Assembly: GCF_026930145.1 (NCBI RefSeq)
Contig: NZ_JANHOJ010000002.1
Coordinates: 1 to 64,000, forward strand
Length of the DNA: 64,000 nucleotides
Direction of reading: 5' to 3'
Source of the DNA: Bartonella sp. A05
GTDB lineage: Bacteria; Pseudomonadota; Alphaproteobacteria; Rhizobiales; Rhizobiaceae
Shown: one piece after another, positions 42,183-52,306 of the stretch
Layout: each line of letters starts with the position of its first letter
Numbering within the stretch: position 1 is the stretch's first letter
Notes under the pieces: generated by a model
The model's input: only the letters and a program-made list of their open reading frames with translations
Database searches by the model: none
What the model was told of the DNA's origin: nothing
Program-made: the position numbers and the translations under genes

Positions 42183-42348
42183 TAGCCAATACTCAATTCA
42201 CTTTATTAAAGCTTTATTAAATCTCTCTAATATTACCTAAAAGTTAAAATCGAGTATTTTATTTCATAAATACCTTAACAAAAAAATCAGCGTAAACCGC
42301 TTGTTAAATAAAAAATAAATGTCGTGCGATAATATTAATCTTAAAAAA

Positions 42349-43011
42349 TTAAAGTACTTCTGCAACACCTTTAATAAAAGGCTGATAACGCACTTTAAAC
42401 ATTTCTGAGCGCTCAAACTGGCTGCCAACTTTTCTATAACGCATAACCGTTTGGATTCCTTCATCTGAGCCTATAGCTTGAATGAGAATCCCATTTTCAG
42501 CTAACAGCTCTAAAAATTCTATCGGCTCATCAGAACGTGATGGCCAAATGAGAATACGATCAAATGACCCCAAATCTGTCGTACCTCGGCTTCCATCCAT
42601 CTGTCGTAAAATAATGTTTTCAATTCCTAAAGTCTGAAATTTTTGTCGTGCTAAATCAATCAATGTTTTATAACGATCAATCGTTGTCACACGATGACTA
42701 AGGCATGCCATAAGAGCAGTACAAAAACCAGATCCTGTACCAATTTCTAAAACGCGGTGTTTTTTTTTCAAAGACAGTGCAGAAAGAATCAGAAGTTGCT
42801 CCTCTAAACGCTCAATATATTCACCGCATTCAATTGGAATCATTTTATTATCATAGGCGCTATTCAGCCAAGGAGCAGCTACAAATTGCTGGCGCGGAAT
42901 TTTTTCAAATGCTGCAAAAAAATGTATGTCATCAATCCCTTTGCTGCGCATTTTTAGCGCAAGATTTGCCAACTCCTCACGAAATTGTAAAATACCTTTT
43001 TTCTGCTTCAT
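42349..43011 (-). CDS. pcm: Protein-L-isoaspartate O-methyltransferase
   Basis: Pcm methylates isoaspartyl residues in aged proteins, starting their repair. The 220-residue protein has the SAM-binding motif VLEIGTGSGFCTALMA (about 84-99) and the preceding helix with ERLEEQLLILSAL. The substrate-side region IPIECGEYIERLEEQ stands where many relatives have IPxGQTIS-type sequence, so this is a somewhat divergent member. An alternative is a related class I methyltransferase, but position next to serS and the LysM/M23 gene supports pcm. surE, usually between serS and pcm, is not present. Confidence 0.85.
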   Translation of the reverse strand: MKQKKGILQFREELANLALKMRSKGIDDIHFFAAFEKIPRQQFVAAPWLNSAYDNKMIPIECGEYIERLEEQLLILSALSLKKKHRVLEIGTGSGFCTALMACLSHRVTTIDRYKTLIDLARQKFQTLGIENIILRQMDGSRGTTDLGSFDRILIWPSRSDEPIEFLELLAENGILIQAIGSDEGIQTVMRYRKVGSQFERSEMFKVRYQPFIKGVAEVL

Positions 43012-43140
43012 GATTTATTTAATCTCCAACACAGTAACAATTTCTGTATAAGCTATTTTTTTCGAAAAAATAAAACCTTGCATATAAATGCTACCATTCT
43101 TTACCAGCAATAGACGCATATCGTCTCCCATTTTACAAAA

Positions 43141-44421
43141 TCAACAAGCAGGAATACAACTTACTCCCTTCATATAAGGACGCAAAACATCTGGAATAAT
43201 AATAGAACCATCAGCCTGCTGGTAATTCTCAAGAATAGCTATAAGACAACGACCAATAGCCGTACCCGAACCATTCAGACTATGAACAAAGTGCAATGCT
43301 TTATCACCATCTTTACGATACCGAGCATTCATACGCCGTCCTTGAAAATCGCCACAAACTGAACAACTTGAAATTTCACGATAACGCTCCTGACCGGGAA
43401 GCCAAACCTCAATATCATAGGTTTTACGTGCAGCAAATCCCATATCACCAGTAGAAAGAACCACAGTACGAAAAGGTAAGCCAAGTCGCTTCAACACATT
43501 TTCGGCACACTCTGTCATACGTTCCAGTTCAGCTAAGGACTGCTCTTCAGTGGTAATCGATACCATTTCTACCTTCCAAAACTGGTGTTGACGCAACATA
43601 CCACGTGTATCACGCCCCGCAGATCCTGCCTCTGAACGGAAACAAGGTGTAAGAGAAGAAAACCGCAGCGGCAAATTTGTTATCTCAAGAACTTCATTGT
43701 TGACCAAATTAGTTAACGGCACTTCTGCTGTAGAAATAAGCCACCGACCATCCGTAGTCCGAAAGAGATCTTCAGCAAATTTCGGTAATTGAGCTGCTCC
43801 ATAAACAATTTCATCCCGCACGAGAAGAGGTACTGACACCTCTTGATAACCATGTTCATCAACATGCATGTCAAGCATGAATTGGCCTAATGCACGTTCA
43901 AGACGTGCCAATGCCCCTGAAAGGATTGTAAAGCGTGTTCCTGACAAACGACTTGCTCGCTCAAAATCCATCTGTTTGAGATTCAGGCCAAGATCAAAAT
44001 GTTCTTTTGGTGGAAAATCAAACGTCGGAGGTATCCCAAAGTGTCGAATAACAACATTATCACTTTCATCTTTGCCCTTTGGAACATCATCTAATGGAAT
44101 ATTTGGTATTGCTGAAAGAGCATTTTTCAAGTTCTCAACTAATCGTTTTTCTTCTACCACAGCAGAAGAAAGGAAAACTTTAATCTCTTCAACCTCAGCT
44201 TTAACACGCTCTACAGTTTCCTGATCGCATTTAGCCAAAGCTTGCCTTATTTCTTTTGAAGCAGCATTTCGGCGCTCTTGTGCATATTGCACTTTAGAAA
44301 TGTATGCCCGACGCTCGCAATCAAGATCTATCAATTTTTGGGCTTGCGGCTCAATACCTCTGTTTGCCAGTGCTTCATCTAATTTCTCAGGGTATTCACG
44401 GATCCATTTAATATCAAACAT
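43141..44421 (-). CDS. serS: Seryl-tRNA synthetase
   Basis: SerS charges tRNA-Ser and tRNA-Sec. The 426-residue protein starts with the long antiparallel coiled-coil arm (about 28-105) that grips the tRNA variable arm. The class II catalytic core has motif 2 ([20 protein letters not shown], beginning FRSE near residue 264) and motif 3 ([18 protein letters not shown]). A TAEVPLTN serine-specific motif is present. Length is normal. The 129-bp gap to pcm and 291-bp gap to nagZ lack the surE, tat and scp genes found there in relatives. Confidence 0.97.
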   Translation of the reverse strand: MFDIKWIREYPEKLDEALANRGIEPQAQKLIDLDCERRAYISKVQYAQERRNAASKEIRQALAKCDQETVERVKAEVEEIKVFLSSAVVEEKRLVENLKNALSAIPNIPLDDVPKGKDESDNVVIRHFGIPPTFDFPPKEHFDLGLNLKQMDFERASRLSGTRFTILSGALARLERALGQFMLDMHVDEHGYQEVSVPLLVRDEIVYGAAQLPKFAEDLFRTTDGRWLISTAEVPLTNLVNNEVLEITNLPLRFSSLTPCFRSEAGSAGRDTRGMLRQHQFWKVEMVSITTEEQSLAELERMTECAENVLKRLGLPFRTVVLSTGDMGFAARKTYDIEVWLPGQERYREISSCSVCGDFQGRRMNARYRKDGDKALHFVHSLNGSGTAIGRCLIAILENYQQADGSIIIPDVLRPYMKGVSCIPAC

Positions 44422-44712
44422 TAACGTTCCTCATTTGCATCGCTTTTACTCGTCTCTTACTCATATGAAATACCAGCTTCTATTAAAAGGATTCCTCTTT
44501 CTTTTCTATTCAGAAATCGATAAAAGTTACCTCTTAAAGAACTGCTGTTGATAAAGTCACAGTAACTTAGTAAAAAATCTGATAGCATCCCTATAGCCGA
44601 CAATAACAAATAAGAATGGCTCATTTTCGTTGAGATGCCAACATATACGATATTAACAGTTCAACTTTCGTTAAGAAATACTGAGAGAGAAAATTAAAAA
44701 AGGCAGACATTT

Positions 44713-45744
44713 TCAAACAAAAGCCAAAAGGCTTGAAAATTCTTCTCTTAAAACAATCTCATCTGATTGATCGGGTTGTCCAACCTGAATTGAAGCATCA
44801 CAGACACGCTTTAATGCCTTCCCTGACAAAAATGGTGTCACATGCGCTATTGCAAGCATCTCTTCCAAATTGCCGTTACAATGAAGAACAAGATCACAGC
44901 CTGCTGCAAAAATTTTAAGCGTTAAATCCGAAAGATTTTCTGAAAAAGAACGCCCTGTAAGCGCCTTCATGGATATATCATCTGACATTAAAAGACCATC
45001 AAAGCCAATTTTCTTGCGAATAACATTTTCAATGACTCTTTTAGATAGCGTTGCTGGTACTTCATGATCAATTGCTTCATAAACAATATGAGCTGTCATT
45101 GCAGCTGGCAAGTCTGCCAAATCTCTAAAAGGCATAAAATCATATTGTTCCAAAATATCAAGTGATGCATCTACACGCGCCAACTCACAATGTGTATCAG
45201 AAAACGCCCGACCATGTCCGGGAATATGTTTCATCACTGGTAAAACACCACCATCCAAAAGACCTCTGGCAGCAGCGCCTCCCAAAGCAGTGACCACTTC
45301 TGGTTCCTTATCATAAGCGCGTGTCCCAATAACATTATGAGCTCCAACCACCGGTACATCCAAAACAGGAAGACAATTTGCATTAATACCAAACTTCATC
45401 AAGTCAAAAGCCTGAAGCCGCGACATAATCCATGCAGCACGAAGCCCCTTATCCTGATCTTTTTTATAAATCTCTCCCAAAGTTGCCGCAGTCGGATAAG
45501 AAGGTGCTAAAGGCGGACACAAGCGCTGTACCTTTCCTCCCTCCTGATCAATAAAAATAAAAATATCATCGTGCTCACTTATCTCGCGTAAAGATACGGT
45601 AAGTGCCTTAACGTCATCTGCCGTACCAATATTACGTGCAAATAAAATAAAAGCCCAAGGCTTATGTTCAGCAATGAATGCTTTTTCATCATCCCTTAGA
45701 ACAAGACCGGAAATACCAGTAATCATAGCTTTTATTGCCGACAT
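44713..45744 (-). CDS. nagZ: Beta-N-acetylhexosaminidase NagZ
   Basis: NagZ, a cytoplasmic family 3 glycosidase, removes N-acetylglucosamine from recycled muropeptides. The 343-residue protein carries FIDQEGGKVQRL (near 67-78), the signature KHIPGHGRAFSDTHCELARVD (starting about residue 166), which includes the catalytic His/Asp loop, and the nucleophile Asp in LLMSDDISMKAL. ATG at 45744 is chosen; a GTG two codons upstream (45750) is an alternative. Relatives have scpA-scpB-tatABC between nagZ and serS; here only 291 bp remain. Confidence 0.93.
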   Translation of the reverse strand: MSAIKAMITGISGLVLRDDEKAFIAEHKPWAFILFARNIGTADDVKALTVSLREISEHDDIFIFIDQEGGKVQRLCPPLAPSYPTAATLGEIYKKDQDKGLRAAWIMSRLQAFDLMKFGINANCLPVLDVPVVGAHNVIGTRAYDKEPEVVTALGGAAARGLLDGGVLPVMKHIPGHGRAFSDTHCELARVDASLDILEQYDFMPFRDLADLPAAMTAHIVYEAIDHEVPATLSKRVIENVIRKKIGFDGLLMSDDISMKALTGRSFSENLSDLTLKIFAAGCDLVLHCNGNLEEMLAIAHVTPFLSGKALKRVCDASIQVGQPDQSDEIVLREEFSSLLAFV

Positions 45745-45750
45745 TATCAC

Positions 45751-46214
45751 GATACCTTAACGCTTATATTCATCAATAATTTCTATAAATAAATCTATTG
45801 GATTTATTGAAAGATTCGCACATCTTTAAAACTATATTTTATACATGCACAACCACATCCTCATGCGTCAATGAAGGAGCATTTTCTTTAAAAACATCGT
45901 TTTCCCCGTTATTTAGAAAAAATTCTAGCACTAGAATTCTAGCATTTTGAAAAAACATTACACTCTTCCCTTCCTCATATAGAAGGTTTGATACATTAGC
46001 GTTTCATCCAATTAGTACAAAATTATAAATATTAGAACATAGCATAACAAATAGGTGCATATATATAATGTTAGCATTCGTTTAGATGCATTCGCCTTTT
46101 TAATCCAAACATTGCCGGTTTTTATCACAGAGTTTTATTGACACAAAGGTCGTTTTTCTACATTAATCGAAAGAATTTAGGAAGTGATCATACACGTAAG
46201 AATAAAGTTCATTT
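45751..46214. other. Spacer between divergent nagZ and rlmJ with palindromes
   Basis: No genes are seen. ATTCTAG-CA-CTAGAAT (45922-45937) overlaps a perfect 12-bp palindrome CTAGAATTCTAG (45931-45942). This could be an operator for either of the divergent genes but lies about 180 bp from nagZ and 270 bp from rlmJ. The rest is plain AT-rich sequence. Confidence 0.4.
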
Positions 46215-47081
46215 ATGAATTATCGGCATATTTATCATGCTGGCAATTTTGCTGACGTTTTTAAACACATTATTGTCACCCGTATCGTAGAATATCTCAA
46301 ACGCAAAGAGAAAGCCTTTCGCGTTATAGATACACATGCAGGCATTGGACTTTATGATCTCTCCTCCTTGGAAGCACAGAAAACGGGAGAATGGCGTGAA
46401 GGCGTAGGGCGGCTTTTATCATTCCCTATCCCAGAAGACGTACAAACACTTCTTTGTCCATGGTGCGATATCATTTATGCAATAAATGAAGGAAATAAAG
46501 ACATCGTATTCTATCCCGGATCACCTGTCCTTGTTCGCCAATTATTGCGAAAACAAGATAGGCTAACCGCAATTGAATTGCATAGTGAAGATTACCAAAC
46601 TTTAGCAAGTAACTTTATCGGTGATTATCAAACAAAAGTTTTACATCTAAATGGTTGGCTATCCTTAAATGCTCATCTGCCACCAAAAGAAAAACGTGGA
46701 CTCATTCTCGTTGATCCTTCTTTTGAACAACCTGGTGAATTCTCCCGTCTTGTCGAAGGAATAGTAAAAGCATATCGACGTTTTCCGGGAGGTATCTATG
46801 CTTTATGGTATCCCGTTAAATATGACAAAGAAATTGAAAAGTTTCTTCATGCACTTCACCAAACAGGAATTCCCAAAATTCTACACCTCGAAATGCGTAT
46901 TCGAAAAAGCTCAATATTGCCTACAATGAACGGAAGCGGCATAATTCTTATCAATCCTCCTTATCTTCTTGAAGAAGAGATAAAAAAGCTCAGTCCTTTT
47001 CTTATCACCCGACTTGGGCAAGATAAAAATGCACGAATTACGCATCAATGGCTCCATAAGGAAAAATACCCATCATATTAA
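46215..47081 (+). CDS. rlmJ: 23S rRNA (adenine-N6)-methyltransferase RlmJ
   Basis: RlmJ methylates N6 of a 23S rRNA adenine (A2030 in E. coli). The 288-residue protein begins with the exact family N-terminus MNYRHIYHAGNFADVFKHI and has the SAM-loop region VIDTHAGIGLYDL (about 38-50). The catalytic motif, usually DPPYE or DPSFE, reads VDPSFEQPGEF (about 172-182). The LWYPVK stretch (about 197-202) is also typical. Length is normal. The start is unambiguous from the family N-terminus. Confidence 0.94.
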   Translation: MNYRHIYHAGNFADVFKHIIVTRIVEYLKRKEKAFRVIDTHAGIGLYDLSSLEAQKTGEWREGVGRLLSFPIPEDVQTLLCPWCDIIYAINEGNKDIVFYPGSPVLVRQLLRKQDRLTAIELHSEDYQTLASNFIGDYQTKVLHLNGWLSLNAHLPPKEKRGLILVDPSFEQPGEFSRLVEGIVKAYRRFPGGIYALWYPVKYDKEIEKFLHALHQTGIPKILHLEMRIRKSSILPTMNGSGIILINPPYLLEEEIKKLSPFLITRLGQDKNARITHQWLHKEKYPSY

Positions 47082-47448
47082 TTTCTTTATCTGCTGCCTA
47101 AGCGCACAAGCCCTTATAAAAATTAAAAAAAATCAAAAAGAGATAAGATTACTTCGACAATTTAGATAATTGTTAATCAGATCAGAAATGTATATAATAG
47201 CCAACAGCGTGGACTTGATTTTTTGCTTCATCAGACCACTTTAAAATATCTGATATTATATTGACCATTACAGCCAATCTACAACCAAATCAGTGCCTTC
47301 ATAAAGCTACCCCAAGAGTTTCCCAGAATTTTTATAATTCTCAGTTTTTAAAATAATCTAAAAATCACAAAATCTAATGCTATAATGCGTTACTTATACA
47401 AAATAATATGTGTATTGAAACATGATAACACTTTGACAAAAAGTCACT
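47082..47448. other. Spacer between rlmJ and uvrC
   Basis: 367 bp, AT-rich, with no gene, hairpin terminator or recognisable remnant. The uvrC promoter should lie here. Confidence 0.4.
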
Positions 47449-47454
47449 TTGCGT

Positions 47455-49488
47455 ATGGCAAACACAAAATATTATTGTTGGACAGACCAAATGAGCCTGA
47501 AAAATGATACATTCTGCTCTCAAAATGAAGGAAAGGGTCTAGCTTTCCTGTCTGATATTGTATGGAACAATACCCATCAAGAAAACAATAATAACAAAAT
47601 GAAAGGTACCGCACTTATCCAGGAATTTGCAAAACATCTTCCCCTTAAGCCGGGGGTTTATCGAATGTTTAGTGAAAACGGTGATATTCTTTATGTAGGG
47701 AAAGCGCGTAATCTAAAAAAGCGTGTTTCGAGCTATACCCGTGAGCAAGGGCATAATAACCGTCTTGTCCGAATGATTCGCGCGACATATCATATGGAAT
47801 TTGTTGTAACGCACACAGAAACAGAAGCTCTGCTTTTAGAAGCTAATCTAATAAAAAGATTGCAGCCGCGTTTTAATATATTACTGCGTGATGATAAAAG
47901 CTTTCCTTATATTATTATCACTGACGATCATCGAGCACCTGCACTTTACAAACATCGCGGAGCCCGAACACGAAAAGCACACTATTTTGGTCCTTTTGCC
48001 TCTGCTGAAGCGGTTACACAAACAATCAATGTTCTACAACGCGTATTTTTATTACGAACTTGTACTGATTCAGTTCTTGAAAACCGTACACGACCTTGTT
48101 TACTTTATCAAATCAAACGGTGCGCAGCCCCTTGCACACATGAAGTTAGCGATAGCGACTATATAGCGTTAGTTAAAAAAGCGAAAGATTTCCTTTCTGG
48201 AAAAAGCCAATCCATAAAAAAAGAGATGGCTAACGCTATGCATAAAGCCGCAGAGAATCTTGATTTTGAACAAGCCATAGCCTATCGTGACCGGTTATCA
48301 GCCCTTTCTCATATACAAAGCCATCAAGGTATTAACCCTCAAACGGTAGAAGAGGCAGATGTATTTGCAATTGCTCAACAGGGAGGAATAACTTGTATTC
48401 AAATTTTCTTTTTCCGTATGGGACAAAATTGGGGAAATCGCTCTTATTTTCCAAAAGTAGATTCTTCTTTTTCTAGTGCTGAAATTTTAGCAAGTTTTCT
48501 AGCTCAATTCTATGACGATAAACCAATTCCAAAGCGCATCCTTTTATCTGAAACAATTGAAGAAGAAGCGCTTCTTACAGAAGCGTTAAGTCTGAAAGCA
48601 AATCGCAAAATATCTCTATTCGCACCCAAACAGGGTGAATGCAAAACCCTTGTGAATCATGCCTATACCAATGCTCATGAAGCGCTTGGACGCAAACTCT
48701 CTGAAACATCAACACATACAAAACTCCTTCAGGGTATTGCGGAAACATTTCAACTGTCGCATCCTCCACACCGTATAGAAGTCTATGATAATTCGCATAT
48801 TATGGGCACAAATGCAGTAGGTGCCATGATTGTTGCTGGTCAAACGGGATTTATTAAAAATCAATATCGCAAATTCAATATTCGCTCGACCGATATTACA
48901 CCTGGCGACGACTTTGGTATGATGAAAGAAGTTATTAAAAGAAGATTTTCACGCCTTATCCAAACGCATGGTTTGCCCAATAGAGGCAATACAAAAGACG
49001 AAGACAAAGATTCTTTTCCTATTTGGCCTGATCTTATATTAATTGATGGTGGTGAAGGACAAATGAATAGTGTGTGTACAATATTATCTGAATTAGGACT
49101 AGATGATCTCGTTACAACAATCGGCATTGCTAAAGGCGCTGATCGGGACGCAGGCCGTGAACGTTTTTTTATAAAAGGAAAAAGACCTTTTACACTCCCT
49201 CCACGCAATCCTGTTCTTTATTTTTTACAACGTCTACGCGATGAAGCGCATCGTTTTGCAATTGATAGCCACAGAATAAAACGAAAAAAAGACGCATTTA
49301 AAAATCCGCTTGATGAAATCAAAAATATAGGCACAACTCGAAAGCGTGCTTTGCTTAACCATTTCGGAAGCGCTAAAGCGGTTGCTAGCGCTTCTATTGA
49401 AGATTTAACAAAGGTTACAGGCATTTCCACCGCAATTGCACGAAAAATTTATAACCATTTTAATGAAAAAATAAAGCTTTTCTCATAA
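47455..49488 (+). CDS. uvrC: Excinuclease ABC subunit UvrC
   Basis: UvrC makes both incisions in nucleotide excision repair. The protein has a GIY-YIG nuclease domain ([20 protein letters not shown]), a UVR motif that binds UvrB (about 245-280, [20 protein letters not shown]), an RNase-H-like C-terminal nuclease region ([30 protein letters not shown]) and a helix-hairpin-helix pair at the end ([18 protein letters not shown]). The start is uncertain. ATG at 47455 gives 677 residues and ATG at 47491 gives 665, while an upstream TTG is possible. The first 50 or so residues are not conserved. It is 60 bp upstream of pgsA, same strand. Confidence 0.95.
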   Translation: MANTKYYCWTDQMSLKNDTFCSQNEGKGLAFLSDIVWNNTHQENNNNKMKGTALIQEFAKHLPLKPGVYRMFSENGDILYVGKARNLKKRVSSYTREQGHNNRLVRMIRATYHMEFVVTHTETEALLLEANLIKRLQPRFNILLRDDKSFPYIIITDDHRAPALYKHRGARTRKAHYFGPFASAEAVTQTINVLQRVFLLRTCTDSVLENRTRPCLLYQIKRCAAPCTHEVSDSDYIALVKKAKDFLSGKSQSIKKEMANAMHKAAENLDFEQAIAYRDRLSALSHIQSHQGINPQTVEEADVFAIAQQGGITCIQIFFFRMGQNWGNRSYFPKVDSSFSSAEILASFLAQFYDDKPIPKRILLSETIEEEALLTEALSLKANRKISLFAPKQGECKTLVNHAYTNAHEALGRKLSETSTHTKLLQGIAETFQLSHPPHRIEVYDNSHIMGTNAVGAMIVAGQTGFIKNQYRKFNIRSTDITPGDDFGMMKEVIKRRFSRLIQTHGLPNRGNTKDEDKDSFPIWPDLILIDGGEGQMNSVCTILSELGLDDLVTTIGIAKGADRDAGRERFFIKGKRPFTLPPRNPVLYFLQRLRDEAHRFAIDSHRIKRKKDAFKNPLDEIKNIGTTRKRALLNHFGSAKAVASASIEDLTKVTGISTAIARKIYNHFNEKIKLFS

Positions 49489-49548
49489 TCTTTATCTTGT
49501 CACATCCACAAAATATGCTTTACTTCACAACAAACTGAAAATGACTCT

Positions 49549-50127
49549 ATGAAAAATCATACTTTTTCTTTCCCCAATATTCTAACTTATGCGCGAATTT
49601 TAGCAGTTCCATTGGTCGTAGCATGCTTTTTTTTTGAAGGACGACTACAATCGAGTGATGTTGCACGTTGGACTGCTGTTGCCATCTTTGTAATTGCATC
49701 CATTACCGACTTTTTTGACGGCTATCTCGCCCGTATTTGGAAACAAACTTCTAACATCGGCCGCATGTTGGATCCCATTGCGGATAAGCTTCTCGTATCT
49801 GCCTGTTTGCTCTTACTCGCTGCAGATAGTACAATCGCTGGGTGGACACTTTGGGCAGCTATCATTATTCTTTGCCGCGAAATCCTTGTATCAGGATTAC
49901 GTGAATATTTAGCAGAATTGAAAGTCAGTGTTCCTGTTTCTCGCCTCGCAAAATGGAAAACTTCTGTACAAATGGTAGCCATTATATTTCTTTTAGCTGG
50001 CCCATCTGGTAATAAAATTATTCCTTATACAATGGAATTTGGTATCATTATGCTCTGGATTTCTGCTCTGCTCACATTGTGGACAGGGTGGGACTATTTT
50101 CGTGCAGGCTTAAAACATGTTATCTGA
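49549..50127 (+). CDS. pgsA: CDP-diacylglycerol-glycerol-3-phosphate 3-phosphatidyltransferase
   Basis: PgsA makes phosphatidylglycerol phosphate in the inner membrane. The 192-residue protein has the CDP-alcohol phosphotransferase signature D-G-(x2)-A-R-(x8)-G-(x3)-D-(x3)-D, spanning DGYLAR (about 57-62) to LDPIADK (about 76-82). It begins with the typical NILTYARILAVPLV (about 9-22) and has about five membrane segments. uvrC-pgsA adjacency is standard in Rhizobiales. There, moaD and moaE usually follow; here a gene-less gap follows. Confidence 0.94.
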   Translation: MKNHTFSFPNILTYARILAVPLVVACFFFEGRLQSSDVARWTAVAIFVIASITDFFDGYLARIWKQTSNIGRMLDPIADKLLVSACLLLLAADSTIAGWTLWAAIIILCREILVSGLREYLAELKVSVPVSRLAKWKTSVQMVAIIFLLAGPSGNKIIPYTMEFGIIMLWISALLTLWTGWDYFRAGLKHVI

Positions 50128-50470
50128 TAGGAAATAAGTGATAAAATTTTGCTTTTTTTCCCCATAACTGAAAAGAAACAAAAAATACAAAATTATCCCT
50201 ACAAATATCCTACACTTTTAATAGCCAATAATAAAATTGAACATAACGTACACAGAATAAAGAAATTAACGGTTTATTGCGTTTTCTAATTGATACTAGA
50301 ATGAAAGCTCTACACTGATGCAGCCTCAATCAAATCTTACCCTAAATAGTTAAATTGATACAAAAAATGACTAGCCAAGCAAACAAACACACAATTTAAT
50401 CATAAAATACAGAGAGATATCTTTTAACAAGATAGTTCTTACCTATCTATGTATCTCTAAACTTATAACA
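50128..50470. other. Gap after pgsA where moaD-moaE are usual
   Basis: About 340 bp without genes before the shared terminator hairpin. I recognise no molybdopterin-synthase remnant. Confidence 0.45.
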
Positions 50471-50499
50471 AAAATTCCGAACCAATGTTTCGGAATTTT
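50471..50499. terminator. Bidirectional terminator between pgsA and ndk
   Basis: AAAATTCCGAA (50471-50481) pairs with TTCGGAATTTT (50489-50499) across a 7-nt loop. On the minus strand it lies 23 bp after the ndk stop and runs into TTTTTGTT. On the plus strand it runs into TTTTATG. It can serve both convergent genes but is 344 bp from pgsA. Confidence 0.8.
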
Positions 50500-50521
50500 A
50501 TGTTGTTTGTATATTTTCTAA

Positions 50522-50944
50522 TCAACCAACAATTTCAATATCGGAAAACCAATAAGCTATTTCTGTTTTTGCAGACTCAACGCTATCTGAACCATGGACA
50601 GAATTTTCGCTAATCGATAAAGCATGCACTTTACGAATTGTTCCTTCCTGCGCATCAGAAGGATTCGTAGCACCCATAACTTCACGATTTTTAGCAATCG
50701 CATTTTCTCCTTCTAAAACTTGTACAACTGTTGGGCCAGAAGACATAAATTGTACCAATTCTCCAAAGAATGGACGCTCTTTATGAACAGCATAAAATCC
50801 TTCAGCCTCCTGCTGACTCATCCACACGCGCTTCGACGCAACAACACGCAAACCCGCATCTTCAAGCATTTTTGTAATTGCGCCTGTCAAATTACGACGT
50901 GTTGCATCCGGTTTAATCATTGAAAAAGTACGTTCTACGGCCAT
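50522..50944 (-). CDS. ndk: Nucleoside diphosphate kinase
   Basis: Ndk equalises nucleoside triphosphate pools by phosphotransfer through a histidine. The 140-residue protein has [14 protein letters not shown] (5-18), the active-site His in [10 protein letters not shown] (about 112-121) and the [15 protein letters not shown] loop (about 57-71). Length is exactly typical. A strong AAGGGTGAT Shine-Dalgarno precedes the ATG. Confidence 0.97.
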   Translation of the reverse strand: MAVERTFSMIKPDATRRNLTGAITKMLEDAGLRVVASKRVWMSQQEAEGFYAVHKERPFFGELVQFMSSGPTVVQVLEGENAIAKNREVMGATNPSDAQEGTIRKVHALSISENSVHGSDSVESAKTEIAYWFSDIEIVG

Positions 50945-51315
50945 TTAATCACCCTTATTTTCAAAATTATCTCGCTGCTCTATAGCGAGCAAAAAGTCTT
51001 TTGCCAAGTAACCATAAAAAAATCTGCATTAATTTTTAAAATCGTATACTTTTTTGTGATTCAGCAGTATTCAATCGCCATTCCCGCTTACTCAAAAACA
51101 CTTTCAATCTTGCTCCATTTTTAGGAGAAGATTGAGATGATAAAACCAAATATGTTAAGCGCATATGAGTCACTCATATAACATGCAAAAATACACCCCC
51201 CCCAACAATTGCTCATCGTGTGGGAAGGCAAAAAAAATAATAGACAACAATGCATACGATTATCTATGATGAAAAACGTACTTACACATTACCTCAAGAA
51301 TTATGCTCTGATCAC
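50945..51315. other. Spacer with hairpin and poly-C tract
   Basis: No gene is seen. It contains a long imperfect hairpin (51104-51135) and a run of eight C (51196-51203) in noncoding sequence. In relatives an ABC-F ATPase or other genes may lie near ndk; none are here. Confidence 0.4.
51104..51135 (-). terminator. Hairpin downstream of the first autotransporter
   Basis: TCAATCTT-G-CTCC pairs with GGAGAAGATTGA (12 bp with a one-base bulge, 7-nt loop). On the minus strand it is followed by AAAGTGTTTTT. It lies about 250 bp after the autotransporter stop. A terminator role is possible but not strong. Confidence 0.4.
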
Positions 51316-52306
51316 TGAGCCTTAACATGCATAAAACAACTCTCATCCCGAATTGATCAAAGAACAAACACATATGCAAATTTAGAAACGATAGCGTATA
51401 CCCAAATTACCTTGAAGCGAATGCTCTCTTTTCTGACCTTTAAGATAATAAGCTTCCCCATAAAATGTTAAATTGTCACTGATAGAACCCTTCAAACCAA
51501 TACCTATTTTACCAGCATTGTCTGACAAGTCAGTGGTAAATTGATGCCATTTATTAATCGTTGTATGGTTACTATCTATATACTGATGCAACCAAGCAGC
51601 TGTAACATAAGTCATTAATGAAGCATTACTATCTAAATTAAATTCATGCCCGACAGATAATCCAATTTCACTGCGTAAGGAGTTGGATTTAACGATATCA
51701 CCTGTCATACCATTTGAAAGCTTTATCTTCTTACCTTCAACCTGTGACCAAGTTAATTGACCATAAGGCTGTGCCCAAGTGTCGCGATTCATCTGAAAAC
51801 GATAACCTGCTTCAAATAATGTACCAATTGCCCATTGCTTATAATCGCCTTGGAAACCTAAGCCATTCGTTGAAACAGCTTTAAGATTATTTTGGTAATG
51901 ATTATATTTCAAAACACCGTCTAAATACCACCCACGATTATCAAAATAAGTCGCATAAACTCCCATGCTATAAACATCCATATTGCTAACACCACCCCGT
52001 TTATGAGCAATGCGTGCTTTATCATAACCACCAAAACCACCAAGATAAAACGCTCCATTGGTGAGTTCACTTAACCGATCAACACCCAACATGACACCAG
52101 TCTGGTCAAGCTTGAAATGCGTATGACCTGTAGCAATACGTTCTTGACCCTTGATAGCATAAGTCCATAAAGCAGTATTTTTCCTATTTCTGTCGAGAAT
52201 TCCTCTCCCAGAACGCAAACTATGCAACTCATTATTAAAAACAAGCCCAGGGACTACCGCCATAGACAAAACAGCATCCGTCGAAGGACTCGTGACAAAA
52301 GCAGAA
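51316..52306. repeat. 991-bp direct repeat, copy A (autotransporter translocator)
   Basis: This segment covers the 3' flank, stop codon and C-terminal about 308 codons of the first autotransporter. It is nearly identical to 54613-55603 (constant offset 3297 bp, no indels noticed). Identity breaks sharply at GACAAAAGCAGAA on the passenger side and near TGAGC on the flank. The differences seen are mostly single bases, concentrated toward the C-terminal end. Confidence 0.9.
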
